A DNA stretch of 64,000 nt from positions 39,194,803-39,258,802 of the forward strand of contig JAPWDM010000004.1 of the NCBI GenBank assembly GCA_035578155.1, given 5' to 3'. The notes beneath the pieces were generated by a model. It did not search any database, was not told where the DNA came from, and saw only the letters and a list, made by a program, of their open reading frames with translations. The stretch is from Brachynemurus nebulosus (lineage: Eukaryota > Arthropoda > Insecta > Neuroptera > Myrmeleontidae). Both the position numbers and the translations under genes were made by a program. Positions 21,251 through 39,646 of the stretch are shown here, one piece after another. Each line of letters begins with the position of its first letter. Position 1 is the stretch's first letter.

Positions 21251-23756
21251 ATGTCAGCATTAGACTGACTTTTATTTTATTATTTTAGTTGCTAGGAAAA
21301 CCAAATCAATAGAAATCATTTTTAACTTTTACATTTTACAATGCAAACTATTTGCCAAATAATTAAAATTTTTACAATTATAAAATTTACATTTTCACGG
21401 CAATCTTGTGCCGGTACAAGTCAAAGGAAAAAAATATTTTTGTAATCTTGAATAGTTAGTAAAAGAGCTGATATAATTTTTTATTTGTTTTCATTATCCA
21501 ATTTATCTAAAAAAAAAAAAAAAATCGTGAAAAAACCTGTTTCTTTCGATTTCTGGACTGGTGAGCCTCCTTAACAAACAGTCTCGATGAATCTTACTTG
21601 AAGAGTTGTGCACAATTATTTTTGTGCCGATATTCTTATCGAATAAATGGAAATAAACTAAATAGCAGGAAAAACAGGAAAAATAAATAAATTTTTCTTG
21701 TGTTTAAATAAAAATATCTATATACAATTACATACACATATACTTGTACAAAAAACAATGGAAAACAAATTAATGTTTAAATAAATTGACTGTAATTAGG
21801 AACAATAAAGAAAGCAAACATCTCGACAAAATTTATTTGCTATACGAGGTATTTTGTATGTAGAATTACAGATAGGTACATAATATGTACGGGCCTGTTT
21901 TTACTACGTGTTTAATACAATAATTTCACTAACGTTAAAGACTCAATTGCATGTTAAGTATACATTTAAATTTTTGCAAATTATTTATCCCTTAATTAGT
22001 CGTCGTTTTTCGGTTACGATAAATTCTTGTTTGTTTCTTTTTTATTGTCTTTTTTTCCTGTTTCAATAAACACGGGAATTCATTAAAACAAGGATTAGAA
22101 CTAGTTCCAAAACCGTTTGTAAATTAATGAGAAAAAAAGTAACGCTGGAAAATAAATGTGAAAAGGTATCAAATCATTTTGATAAATTTGTATTCAGAAT
22201 TTATACCCACGCATTGTCGAAAAAGTTATTTTGCCGAATTGATCTCGGTTTTATGACCTACTAAATAATAGTCAGATCTACTACCCATAAGACTAAGCTC
22301 GATCGAGGTTTAAAAGTACTTAGATAAGGTAAAAGTTGTACTTGCGCAGTGTTCGCTGTTCCGTGCTTTGAGTTGTTAGTACGGATTGATATACCTAATA
22401 GTATATGTAAGTAGATATAATACTTTTTCTAAAGAATAAATTTCATTTCTGAAATAAACTATAATCCTCCATTCGAAAACAGTCGTATATTTAAGAGATT
22501 TTCCCCCCAAAAATAGAATGGAAAAAAATATATAGTTTGGTACATTAATTATTGAATTTGTAATTTTATAAACTTTCCTGAATAGCTCGATGCTATTAGG
22601 GAAAGGCTTTTCCCCACTTTACAGGTTACCCCGTTCAAATTAGCCACCATAATCGAAATTCAACTTAACATCCATAACTAGGCCACCACTCACTATCTCT
22701 ATGTTAAATTTCAAATTGCCGGGTCAATTGATTTCATTGTCAGGTAAAATCGCCTAGTTATTAACTTGTACCTACTAATTTTGTCAAGCTTGTACGCTAG
22801 TTTTCTAGGGTTACTGTAGCTAATTGAAATCTGAAACGGTGTTATAAAATAGATTAAGCACAACTGAAACATTTTTCCAAATTACAAAACATCTTTCCAT
22901 TTGATCGTTTAATCCTTTTTTTGTCAAGCAAAGCGAAGCTTATAATTTACTTTTATTTCATTGGCGACAAAGATTGGCAACAACATGACGATTTCTTGTC
23001 ATTTTCGACTGCATATGCCATTGCCATTAAATTCGGTAAAATTATTCAAGCTCTAAGTTTTGAAGTCTTGTGTGGAAAAGTATCCCATGTAAATCTAATA
23101 AAATTTTTAAGTTACTTAAACTTCCAATTAGTCCAAAAGTTGTTGAATATATTTAAAACAAATTAACATTTTTTGGAAAATTAGGATCTCAATTGATCGT
23201 GTATTTTCGCCTGTTTTGTTTATGGGTGTCCGACTGTATAAAAGTAAAGCTTGTAATTTTGTTATATCTGTGGAAATAAGCAACTTTTGTCCAAATTTAG
23301 TGGTAAGCATTTACCTGAGAAGCATAACACTGTAACTCCATTTTGCATAGTTTTTAGATTTTTACCCTATTCTATAGTATGTACCCTATGTGTTCACCTC
23401 TATAAAATTATCAAATTGTTACTGAGCTAAACTAAAATTATTTTTGATGTAGAATTTTATAGTGCCGTATTTCTGAAAAAAATCTATAAGTGGAACAGTG
23501 TAAATGACTAAAAAATTAATGTCCTGTAAACTTAGGTACAGAATTAGAAATTGGATTTGATTATTACTTAAATATATTGAGGGAGGGTATTAACAAGATG
23601 AAAATGTGGATATTAACTATTGTTTCATATATTAAATTCAAAAAAACCTTTTACATTCTAACAGGTAAGATTTTCAGAAAACTCTTTCTAAATAAAAAGA
23701 AACTAGAATAAATTTCAATTATTTAATAGTATATTGTACAATAAGTGGGAAAAGAG
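21251..23756. other. No gene recognised
   Basis: Long AT-rich stretch. The 81-codon frame at 22921-23166 begins at a TTG and has no motif. No copy of any repeat found elsewhere in the window. Confidence 0.5.
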
Positions 23757-23783
23757 GCTTATTTCTCACAGTGAGAAATAAGC
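23757..23783. repeat. Perfect 13-bp-arm hairpin
   Basis: GCTTATTTCTCAC, A, GTGAGAAATAAGC. With a 2-nt bulge the pairing continues into AAAAG / CTTTT outside. No gene next to it. Confidence 0.9.
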
Positions 23784-26106
23784 TTTTCTGACGTATTTTA
23801 CAGTATACTTTTTTCTACGAGCACATTTTTTGTTCGTAAAACTTAACATTAATAATTAAAATAAAATTTAAATAAGTACATACAAAAAATCATATCATGT
23901 GTATTTACGAAAAATGCATAGTTTTTCATTTACGAAAAATGCATAACAAAAACCTAAGCGTCGATAAGTTTACGCCGTTCGTAAAAACCCACGCCTAAAT
24001 TTAATAGTACTTTGGGAATTTATCATCTTTGAATATATGAAACAATAAAACACCTGTTACAAATTAGTTCCTTATTCAGCTATATAGTCAGTAGCCTAAA
24101 TTATGGAGGTAGTTTTTTAGAATTATTTGTACAGATTACATTGAGGAGAGAATCCATAACCAACTATTTTATTACATTAAGCCCTGCGAAATAATTTTCG
24201 CACGGCTATTTCCGCACGGTGTGGGCGATTATTAATTTTTACATATAGTTAGCCGTGCTCAAAATGTTACTTTTAATAGTAGGAGTAGAACAACACTTTT
24301 AATAACTTTAATATAACATAATAAAATGCAAACAGGTATACTTATATATCTACATATATGATACAATACCATAGATAATATATACATTAATATTATATAA
24401 GTTTTCATTATCTTAAAATACACGATAATAAAATTAAATTATAGAATAAATTTTCAAGAACAATATCTAAGTGCATTATTAGCATTACATATAGTGTAAC
24501 ATAGGTACAACCCGTATATGCACCTAAGTAATGCAGTGTTGTGTGCAATATACTTATGGTGGTTTTAATATGACGGATTTATAAACCATAAAACAGCGCT
24601 GGGAATGGATCTAATGAAAATATATTTGATATAGTAATTTCAATGGCAAAATACAATACATTTAATCCACGACAACTATTTCTACAATAACGTAAAAGCC
24701 CCTATAACGGAACACTATTTTTAGGTGTCTAATTAAACTGGCTTATAAAAATTGACAAGTAAATTAAACATTCATTTTTTTTCTTAATAAGCATGAGAGA
24801 AAGTTTTTTTTAACCCAATGAATATGTTTTAAAAAAATACAACCCAAGAAATTTTATTTATAAATGTTTTTTTTTTTTTACAAAATGTCGACATCTAGGT
24901 ATATCCAAACAAAGAAATATTAATGACACTAGGAGTTAGGGACCGATATACAAACAGACGTGTATTATGAGTAATATGACACATAGAGTGACATCTAGAC
25001 GTCAAGGTAGGAAACATAGAATGGTTTAAGTATCAGACATAAATAAAGAATCAAAATACTGTATTTAACAAAGATTGTTTAATATACCTGTATATGTATT
25101 TCTTTAATTAAGTCAGGAAACATTAAATGCGAGGTGAATTTAAATAGAAAAATAATCATTCTATTAATAATAATTTTTGTTATCGGATGTTTTTTTTCAG
25201 AAATAACTTTATAAATATATAAATGTCAAAACTGTTCGAACATATGACCGTGTTCCGGTATAGGGGTTTTTACGTTACTCATAGTAGTAATAATGTTAGA
25301 GATACAATGTTGTGATTAATAGTCATCTTTGATACTTCCCGTACTTTGAAATAAAATCCCCAGGTAAAAGATGTTGATTTGCCACACAGTACCATGGTTT
25401 TAAAACGGTTATATGGAAGAGGAACTTTGACACTTCTGGTTACATTTTACTGTAAAAATTTTGGTTTTCAATTTAAGGTATTTGATGCGAGATAATCAGA
25501 TACAAAAGTATAGCTCAGCGAAAAATTTTCTTTTATCAAAAATTAATTAATGTTTTAATATTTTTCAATTATTATATTTGTATAGGTACCACTTGTTTTT
25601 TTAATTTCCGCGGGCTTATGTTGTAGCAATATAAAAGCATTGTTGAAAAAACGTTGTAAAAACACGTTGTAAGCGCGTTCAATAATTTTTATTATTGTTA
25701 TTAAATATGGTTTGTAACTTTGTATTTTATAACATATTAAATTTTTATCAAATCCCTTTGATCCCGTTTTCATTTTATTCAAAAATATCGTATAAATATG
25801 TCAACTTCCCATAAGAGGCCGTGTTAAAATTACAAAACTCTGAAGTCGTCTTTCTAAAAATTGGGGCGGTTAATTTTTTTTCGGTAGAGGCTCCTATTAT
25901 TGGTATTGAATTAAATAAATCTCTAGAGAAGTTTCGTCAAAATCCTTTGAAAAATCATTTTTTGGACCAACTACCTTAACAGTCTTGAAATATTTTCAAT
26001 GTATTTTTCCTGTACATATGTATATAACTTATAATTAAATACGGTGTAGCCATTAATTTAACACAGATATTCACTTGTTGTTCGCACTAACTCGTTTTTG
26101 CGTTGT
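23784..26106. other. No gene recognised
   Basis: AT-rich. A short coding-like stretch at about 25360-25450 (STMVLKRLYGRGTLTLLVTF) is not recognised. A 75-codon complement frame at 25555-25782 lacks motifs. Confidence 0.5.
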
Positions 26107-26110
26107 TTAA

Positions 26111-26612
26111 AGGGGAGGGTCCTCCAGACAACAGGTTTTTTAATAATTTTTTTTAAGAAACTGGATACATTTAATAAGTCATGACGCTTTGCATGTACCT
26201 ATTTCTAATGAGAAAATTTTTTTCTCACAATTTATTAAAATCAAAAGGAAAAAGTTTCACTTTTTTTTTTTATAAACAAATTGTTATAAACAGTATTTAT
26301 AGTAATAATTTATGCAAAATTTTAGGTATATGCAAAAGCCTATATCTTAAACAATATCTGTACCAAATTTCAAGTTAATACCTTAATAACATTTTAAGTC
26401 ATGTTCCACGGCGCGGAAAAAACCTATTTTGAGAAAAACGCTATTAAAAAGTTTTCGTTCTTGAAAAGTAGAGTTAAAAGCAGTTTATCGTTATCTACGA
26501 TAATCTTTCTCTTGGGATCAAAACATTAGAAATATATTCCTTAAAGCTCAAATGAACTTTTAAAGCAAAACAAAAAATGAAAAATTTAAAAGTTCTGGAG
26601 GATCCTTGCCCC
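26111..26612. mobile_element. TTAA-flanked element with ~20-bp inverted ends
   Basis: Left end AGGGGAGGGTCCTCCAGAC; the complement of the right end is GGGGCAAGGATCCTCCAGAAC. TTAA lies directly outside on both sides (26107-26110, 26613-26616). TTAA duplication with G-rich ends suggests a piggyBac-like non-autonomous element of 502 bp. No transposase frame. Ends have diverged at several positions. Confidence 0.65.
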
Positions 26613-26629
26613 TTAAGTACATGATAGGA

Positions 26630-28140
26630 AAATATATCACTTGATTAAAAATGTATCTGCCCTCTTTTTTAAAAGAACGTCAAATTAACACTTTGCCTTA
26701 CAAGGAAATGTACCAGAGTGAAATTCGGGATTTTGATGAAACTTCGCCGGTGTGTATAATAGGCAAAAATAAGAGACCCGTATTTTTTTTTATCGGCCAT
26801 CTTCCACGTTTACGGGGTGAAACCAACCCCTAAAGTTGGGGGTTCAAATCATATTTCTTAAGATATCTCGAAAACTATAAGAGATAGAGGAAAACTTGAA
26901 ATAAACGAAATGCTTCTCTTTGGAAGACCTATTCGCCTGTATCGGTTAAACTAGGCCCGGATTCATAAGAAGGGCTGTAGAGGTGAAAACTGGGGCAAAT
27001 TTTCTTGTCCAGCTTGAATGGTTCTATGTATTTGTAAATGTTTGCCATCATAAATAGAAAGAGCACCAAAAATGTTGATTTTCATCATGAAAATGTAAAT
27101 TTTTACTTTCCGATAATGATTCATATATTTTCCAGTACTAACTTAATTGGTAATTTAGCCATGTTTACATTTGATTACTCATATTCGATATTTTTTATAC
27201 CTACTTCTGCGAAAGTTAAAGTTCTCTGGTGTGTTTATGTTAATGAATGCTCAACAAGAAGCAACAATCTCTTTCGCTCACTCTTCCGGTGCTTTGTAAT
27301 AAATTTTGCAATTTGGGAAACGGGGTTGACACCTATAAAACATACAAAAAGAATAAGAAAAATAGTTTGAATGTTGAGAAAGAAATAAACCGCAGTTATT
27401 AAATTTGTAAGAAGATAAAGGCAATTGTTGAATGGAAGATTATTGCTTCTTGTTGAACATTCATTAACACTTGCAGACCAGAGAACTATGGTAGAAACAG
27501 GTATAAAAAATATAGAATATGCGTAACCAAATGTACACATGGCTTAATTACCAATTAAGTTAGTACTAAAAAATTTACATTTTCATGATGAAAATCAACA
27601 TAAAAATAAAAAAATATAAAACATATTTGCAATCAAAAATAATGCAATATAATCTACCCTATTCTTTTCTTCCTTATATGGCTTGGGTACCACACATATT
27701 TCGAAAAAACGCAAAGACACGTATCGCCTAATTTCTGGTGCTATTTCTATTATTGATGGCAAAAATTTGATACATTGAACCATTCAGGATGTACAAGAAA
27801 ATTTACCCACATTTTCACCCCTCCAGCCTCTCTTACGAACTCGGGTCTGGTGCATCCTATACAGGTGAATAGGTCTTCCAGAGAGTAACATATTGTCTAT
27901 TTAATGTTTTCCTCTCAAGATATATTAAGAAATATGATTTGAATCCCCCAACATTAGGGATTAGTTTCACTCGGTAAACGTGAAAGATGGCCAATAAAAA
28001 AATGCGGGTCCCTTATTTTTGCCTATTCTACACACCAGCGAAGTTTCATAAAAATCTCGAATTTCACTCTGGGTGCATCTCCTTGTTAGAAAAGTGTTGT
28101 CGAGCCGCTATTTTTAACTATCACATGAATATTTTCAAAT
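26630..28140. repeat. 1.5-kb imperfect inverted repeat
   Basis: Left arm about 26630-27270, right arm about 27440-28140, loop about 165 bp. Paired landmarks include CAGAGTGAAATTCGGGATTT with AAATCTCGAATTTCACTCTG, GAAGACCTATTCGCCTGTAT with ATACAGGTGAATAGGTCTTC, and TGAATGCTCAACAAGAAGCA with TGCTTCTTGTTGAACATTCA. Arms differ by perhaps 10-20%. The two ~100-codon frames here (27038-27370 on +, 27235-27540 on -) share VNECSTRSNNL only because each arm encodes the same sequence. No recognised protein. Confidence 0.92.
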
Positions 28141-28865
28141 TTAAATCCTCCAATCAGAGTGAACTATTATTAAAATACTAAAAATCGTATCCGTTAATGT
28201 AACCGCCTAATTTTTCGTAGAAACAAAAGAAGTGAGCCACGTGTAACAGTAAACGGAATTTTCAGGGAATCATTAATTGAAGTAATGAATTATGATCAAT
28301 TAATAAAAGACTTCAAAAACTTCTTCCTGAAATGATATGCAATTAAAGCAGAATATGTAACATTTAATAATAATATATTTATGCCGAGTTGAAGAAGCAA
28401 ATTTGTTCAATTTTTATATATCCCAGTGTTTAATTCATCCTGAATTGTCACCATTTTGAAATTTAGCTATTTACACCTCGATCGAGTTTCTTAATTAAAA
28501 CTTATTTAACGTCGCTGTTTTGTAGCTAAAATTATGAAATCTTTATGTTTCATCTAAATAAGTATATTAAACTTGTATGGCGAATAGTGAATTATTTTCA
28601 TACATACGATTATATTGCATGCGGTTTTGCGCTAGTTTTCATGTTTTGAACGGTAACTTTACTTAGATACATGCCAGCTAGTTTTACTTTGTACAGTATG
28701 ATTAAAGAACTTAATGATTGAAGTATTATGTATAAAGGAAACACCATTAATAAATAAAATCACACATATACTTAGGTGAAATTATGTATGTGACGTATGT
28801 GCTTCCATCTTTGTTTCATAAATGATTTGCTGTAATGAGTAAGGTACATGAGTACTGAAGTTAGA
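28141..28865. other. AT-rich, no gene
   Basis: Nothing recognised between the inverted repeat and copy A2. Confidence 0.6.
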
Positions 28866-29275
28866 AAAAAACGCCGTGAGCAGCGGGGCCCCATCACGGA
28901 AGTCGAATTTTTCCTTTCATCTTCGATATTGAATGTCTACAAGCGAAATGTAATTGAAAGTCTACAAGCGATTTGTCATTTTGGTGGTTTCAAAACTGAT
29001 TATGAGTGTCCGGTTGATCGGGGCTTTAAAAAAAGGTTTTAAGTTTTTAAGGGCTGAATCTCAGTAAATTTCAATTTTGTGCCGATAGCAGTTAGCAGGA
29101 AAAAAGTCAACACAATTCGTACGAGGACATTCCTACCCATGCTTATTCGCCAATTGCCTTTGTGTTTTATTTTTAAATATTAAAAAAGGAACTTAAATAG
29201 TAAACTGGAAGGCCTTTATGAAGATATTTTTTCTTTCCAAAAAGATCCAAAATTTTTATTTTATAAATAATAAAA
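28866..29275 (-). mobile_element. Family A, copy A2: 3' part only
   Basis: Begins on this strand with an A run and CG, then the hairpin (28874-28899) and AAGTCGAATTTTTCC. Tail sequence continues to about 29275 and stops before the core repeats. The 64-codon frame across 28848-29042 is not a gene. Confidence 0.85.
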
Positions 29276-30606
29276 TTATAATTATTATGTACAATAGTTT
29301 CTCACTGACATGTTTCCATTAGAACATATTATACTATGTAACATTACTGCACAAATGACCTAAGCTGTTAAAAGTGCAGTATAAATTTGAATAAAAAGAA
29401 AAAAAAAATGAAAATTTTTTTCATGCCTACGTAATTGGTTATAGTACCTATACATTAGTATACTTACAAAGAGCCATCGATGAATAAAAAAATTCAGGAA
29501 TTCCGAGAGCGCAAAGCCACGTACCTGCTGAGCAGGGATACGAAAACGTATCGGAGCAACAAACGCTCAAAATTCTATATCCTTGTTAGTTTTACTCCGA
29601 TTTATTTCAAATTTTGACACAACAGTCTTGAGATGTTGTACAATCATATGAAATAATAAAAAAAATATTGAGAAAAAAATTTTAATACGTTACCATCCCC
29701 TTAAAATATATAGATTTAATACGGGAAATTTAGAGCTTCAATTATATCTGCCTTTACCTACATTTATCCGTCAACTTTCTGAAGCATCTTTGGAAACTCA
29801 AATATTTACGTACTCATAGCAAAATATTTTATCAATTTTTTAAAATCTGACAAGTAATGTATAACAAATTTTGCATCGAATTTAAGACGTCACATAACTT
29901 TTAAACAAATTTTCCTTTTTTTTTATTCGCTCAAATGATATTAAAAAAAAAAAATGATTGAAAAATATTTTAGAAATCGTTTTGAACTTCGCGCTCTTGA
30001 AAACGTTCAAAACGTCGCTCCGCTGCCCATAGCATTGTGAGTTATATTTTCATAAACAATTCATAGATAGTGTTGGTGATAAGTATAACCTCATTAAATA
30101 TATACACGCTTTAAACTTTTGTATGCATTTTTACCGAAATTATGTTCTCCAACTACAATTATTTAGGGCGAATTTTTGAAATTGGTTAACAAATACATTT
30201 TTTATAAACAAACTAACTTGTATAGGTACACATTTTATAATTTATATCTGTTATTTTATTATATATGTATATATATTATTTATTTTCTAGCTTTGGCCCA
30301 CGGTTTCATTTAGGTTCGTAAAAATATCTGAATTATGGGTTCAATTACTTTGAAATGAGATAGTCGGTAATCCTGTACGAAATGTTATTTATTAACAACT
30401 CTAAAATACTCGTAGAAATGACGCCGGAAGCAACTTTTCTTTACCACTCCTGTACATTCCAAAAGGAGGGGGGCTTGGGGTCAGTAGTTGATAAGGTATT
30501 AGTGTGATAAGTATTTATAAATAATAGCTAAAAAAGCAATAACGAGTTCCGCACAAACGTTACAAAAAATGAAAATTTATTTTGCAATTTTAGTGATCCT
30601 TAATTA
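29276..30606. other. No gene recognised
   Basis: Includes a moderately GC-rich patch at 29490-29570 (GAGCGCAAAGCCACGTACCT). Otherwise AT-rich. Confidence 0.5.
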
Positions 30607-31516
30607 CTACGACCTACTACCCAGTAGTCCATAATCACTATCACCTTACTATCTAGTGGTCTATAATTAGGGTTGTCAACGGTCCCGATTTAATCGGGAT
30701 GTCTCGATTTTAGGCCTATGTGTCCCGCATCCCGACAACAGTAGTGACGGGACGCTAATTGTCCCGATTTTTAACATCTACAATTTTTTTACATTTATTA
30801 GTCCCGCCAGTCTCGCTATTGTTGTTTCTAAATTATCGCGCTTGCATGTCATGACGGCCAACGAAGTAAGTATGTGTAAAGTGTACTCTGTCTACCGATC
30901 TATAAATTATAGCTTACAGTGTTGCCAGATTAACTCATTAAAATCCCTTCAAAATTAAAATCCTTCCAAAAAATGGGAGAAATTATTTGATGTACATGAA
31001 ATATGTAAGCGGCGTTCGAGTAGCCTAAAAGTAATCAATGCCAAAGACGGTCAACTTTATGAAAAATATTTTTCTCCAAAAATAATACAGCTGATAAACA
31101 AAAAAAAATTAAAGATCTAAAAATTAAAAAACTTGATTTGACGATTTTGTAAAAATAATTTTACGATTACGTAATTAAAAATAAAAATCTTCTGAAATGC
31201 GCCAAATCTTAAAATAATTATACTTTTAAGAAAAAAAACTGAACATATTGTATGTACCTAATAAGTAGTTCTGTAGAATGTTTAAATTTCTAGTGGAAAT
31301 TTTTACCTTTTGTTTATTAATGATTAAAAACGTTTGTTCTTTTTTTTTAACAGTCCCAATTTTACTTGCCCCGTCCCAATTTTTTTCCCATTAAATCCTG
31401 AAATATTCATTGATATAGTTGGCAACCCTATCTATAATCACTGTAATCTTACTACTTAGTGGTCCACAATCCCTATGACTTTACTATCCAGCGGCTCATA
31501 ATCACTATGACCTTCT
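30607..31516. repeat. ~32-bp minisatellite split by a hAT-type insertion
   Basis: Units TAGTCCATAATCACTATCAC, TAGTGGTCTATAATCACTG, TAGTGGTCCACAATCCCTAT and GCGGCTCATAATCACTATG lie at 30627-30667 and 31431-31510. Removing 30668-31430 and one 8-bp duplicate restores continuous 32-bp phasing. Confidence 0.85.
30668..31430. mobile_element. hAT-type non-autonomous element, 763 bp, perfect 8-bp target duplication
   Basis: The left end TAGGGTTGTCAAC and right end GTTGGCAACCCTA are inverted copies. TCTATAAT occurs directly outside both ends (30660-30667 and 31431-31438). An 8-bp duplication with TAGGGTTG-like ends is the hAT hallmark. Subterminal CCCGATTT/TCCCG motifs lie inside both ends (GGTCCCGATTTAATCGGGAT on the left, GTCCCAATTTT copies on the right). 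No transposase frame. The clean duplication argues for a fairly recent insertion. Confidence 0.93.
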
Positions 31517-31739
31517 TGGCCGAGTTCCGTCTAGCTATTTATTTTCAGGCCTTTTTGGGTTTCTAATAATCCAACGGACAATTTTGACTTTACGTTAACT
31601 TCTCCCATAATTCAATAGTATTTGAAAAAAATTTTTTATAGAATCTTGCGCTTGCTAATATAATATAGCCTAATATGTCAGCCTAGAATTGCTTGACTAG
31701 TTAATTTTGAAGCGGTTGGCTAGTTAATTTGGGAGCTTT

Positions 31740-32070
31740 TGAGGTTTACAGGACCCTGGGGGACCTCGTAAAATATAGCTAATATCAATTTGGAACAGTT
31801 TAACATTGTAACAGAGAAAAAATTTTCAGTATCGACCCTTTTTGAGTCCCTAGATTTCAGGAGACCTCATAATCTCATATAACATAACCTATGTCAATCT
31901 GGAATAATTTAACTTTCCAACAGTGAAAAAATTTCCAAAATCCGTTGAATAGTTTATCTTGGATTCCCCAGGATTTCGCGGGAACTCATAATCTCATATA
32001 ACATAGTCGGTATTAATATTAAATTGTTCAGCTGTCTAGGAGGAAAAATTTTTAAAATCGATGAGTTTAC
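31740..32070 (+). repeat. Old, diverged relative of the family-B core repeat
   Basis: About three ~115-bp units share CAGTGAAAAAATTTCCAAAATC and GGACCTCATATAACATA-type blocks with the B core at 41534-42150 (compare ATAACATAACCTATGTCAAT). Divergence is high. No TA array here. Confidence 0.7.
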
Positions 32071-37437
<5,367 letters not shown>

Positions 37438-37736
37438 CTTTATTTTAGGTTTGAATGTCCTGCCATGCTCAGCCATACCGTTTTAAAAGCTCAGCTTTTA
37501 TTATTCTATATAATGCATTATTTGCTATATTTTTATGGTGATTTGATACATTTTAATATTTATGTCTTAATATTTCATATATATAAGTTTTTGGAATAAG
37601 TTACAATATTCAAGCACATTTGCAATAAGCATTACATATTAATTTTCATTTCGGTAATAAAACAGATGCCATAAAATTTCCATAATTATTTTTCTCTCTT
37701 AATTAATGTCACATATAAGCCGTCAGCTGACATTAA

Positions 37737-37741
<5 letters not shown>

Positions 37742-37801
<60 letters not shown>
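37742..37801. repeat. (TA)n microsatellite, ~60 bp
   Basis: A second array 300 bp after the previous one. The flanks differ, so it is not a duplicated unit. Confidence 0.95.
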
Positions 37802-37807
<6 letters not shown>

Positions 37808-39360
37808 TTTGAATTCGTATATTTGATATTTGGGACCATATATTCAATTAAATCATAATAAATTCAACGCTCGTATAGGTTAATATTTAGACAATAAAAT
37901 TTGCTTGCATATAGCAGATGTCAGAATTTCAGCACAGTAAACGGTTATTATACAAAACAGAGCAACTAACGGGACTTGATTCAGGTGTTTTAAATTCATT
38001 TTATAATCGCCCTGGATTTATATAGTTTTGAAATTCGAAAATATTCTTACATCTTGTATCATTCATATTGACGCGACTTAAAAAGTAAGTTCATATTAGC
38101 GCGATTCCACTGTACCTTCAATGAAAATGTCCACAATTTTGTATCATCTTTATTTTTCCTACTCATTCATTACAAGCAGTAACTACATCTACTGTGTCAT
38201 ATACATATTATAACATATTTTCATTTTTCTTTTATTAAAAAAAATTTGTATAAAATATTATATCTGACTCTAACATTGGAGCTCATATACGAAAACACTT
38301 TATTAGAAACTTCACTATTTGCATATTTAAGTAATAAAATTTCTAGTTTTTTTCTCGCGCTGTAACCAGAAAGAGAGACTGATTGAATCTTAAAGTTTTT
38401 TACTACGTTGCAATTTTTTTTATTTAAATCTATGTGCGACAAAACATTTTAAAACAGTTTTGCTTTAATTAAGAAACTTTTTTCAAAAAATAAGAAAAAA
38501 AATTGTAAAAAGGAAAGGTAATTTATTATGTAAAATAAAAGTAGTAGAAAAAAATTTATGAATTTATATACATTTTATACAATGTATACCTATATAATGC
38601 TGTTTAGTTGGAGTGTTTTAGTGTGTCTATTTGGAAATGTGTCGGAATTTTAATTTTCATAATTTATTTTTAAACGTTCAACTTTGCAATCATAATGTAA
38701 AACTAATTAGAATTTTTAAATTTTTAACTTTTTCCGGCGAAAATTCGTAAAAAATATTGTAAAATACTTTTTATTACAGTTAAAGCTCTAAATGTGTCAT
38801 ACCCGCATGACTGTAGGCATTCTACACTAAACTTCCACAAAACAGTTTCGTACCGAGCGAGATTTTCGACTCTAAATAAATAGATAATAAAAAATAATTT
38901 ATTCAAGTTAGATTTTGAATAACTTCATCTGAATAATACCATCTCCAAACAATAAAAATTAAATACCTACTCAATTTATTTATGTATGAAAAAACAACCG
39001 AAATATGTAACGGACAGTTTTTCTGCAGGTAAGTATGTGGCATTATTTCAGAGCTTGGACTGTAGTTTTAAATTGAATTATCATTAAGACCATAAAAATA
39101 TATAGCAATTTTCAAACTTTATGGCCGGAAGTATTAAAATTAAGTACTATCCACAAAACTCAAAAAAAGATACACCAAGTTAATAAAGTACACTATCATT
39201 CTCTTTATCTAATTATATTTTTACCAGCGATTCCCAAAGTGTGACTTCCGAATCCTATGAAAATGTGGCTGGCGATTTTGTAGTTTGAACTGATCGAGTT
39301 ACAGAAATAACGTTGAAGTCTGTATAAGCTGCATCTAACACACACAATATAAATCAAATA
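37802..39360. other. No recognised gene
   Basis: Complement frames at 38221-38442 and 38724-38906 have plausible composition but no known motif. AT-rich elsewhere. Confidence 0.45.
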
Positions 39361-39364
39361 CTGT

Positions 39365-39646
39365 ATGTTGATAGATTATATTAGAGGCTGTTGCAAGCCC
39401 CATGAACTTTTTATGCGCAAAAGGGGAAAAATTTTTGCTATGGAAGGGCAGTATTTAAAAAATCTATTGAAAATCGTTAGAACACCAACCAACAATTTGT
39501 ATTGCATAGTTACTGAAGGAGAAGTTCACTATCTCCCAACTTTAACAAACAAAAAAGAAAAGTTAAGTGATGTATATTTGGATAAAGTAAGAAAGCATAT
39601 TTATTTCTTAAAAATTTTATTATTCTTTAAAGGATTTTATTCATAA
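39365..39646 (+). CDS. Unrecognised frame, possible orphan exon
   Basis: A 93-codon open frame beginning at a TTG. The stretch YLKNLLKIVRTPTNNLYCIV, then TEGEVHYLPTL and KLSDVYLDK, has ordinary protein composition, with no low-complexity runs until the end. GTAAGA follows GATAAA at 39587 and would be a good 5' splice site, so the real coding part might end there. No upstream exon, acceptor site or family is recognised. It may be a relic or chance; nothing in the surroundings supports an active gene. Confidence 0.2.
   Translation: MLIDYIRGCCKPHELFMRKRGKIFAMEGQYLKNLLKIVRTPTNNLYCIVTEGEVHYLPTLTNKKEKLSDVYLDKVRKHIYFLKILLFFKGFYS

Noticed and set aside
27038..27540. Two overlapping ~100-codon frames sharing VNECSTRSNNL
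   Set aside because: They lie on opposite strands of one inverted repeat, so the shared peptide is a consequence of the palindrome, and no known domain is seen.
28848..29042. 64-codon frame with a Lys/Arg-rich start
   Set aside because: It is the hairpin and tail of family-A copy A2.
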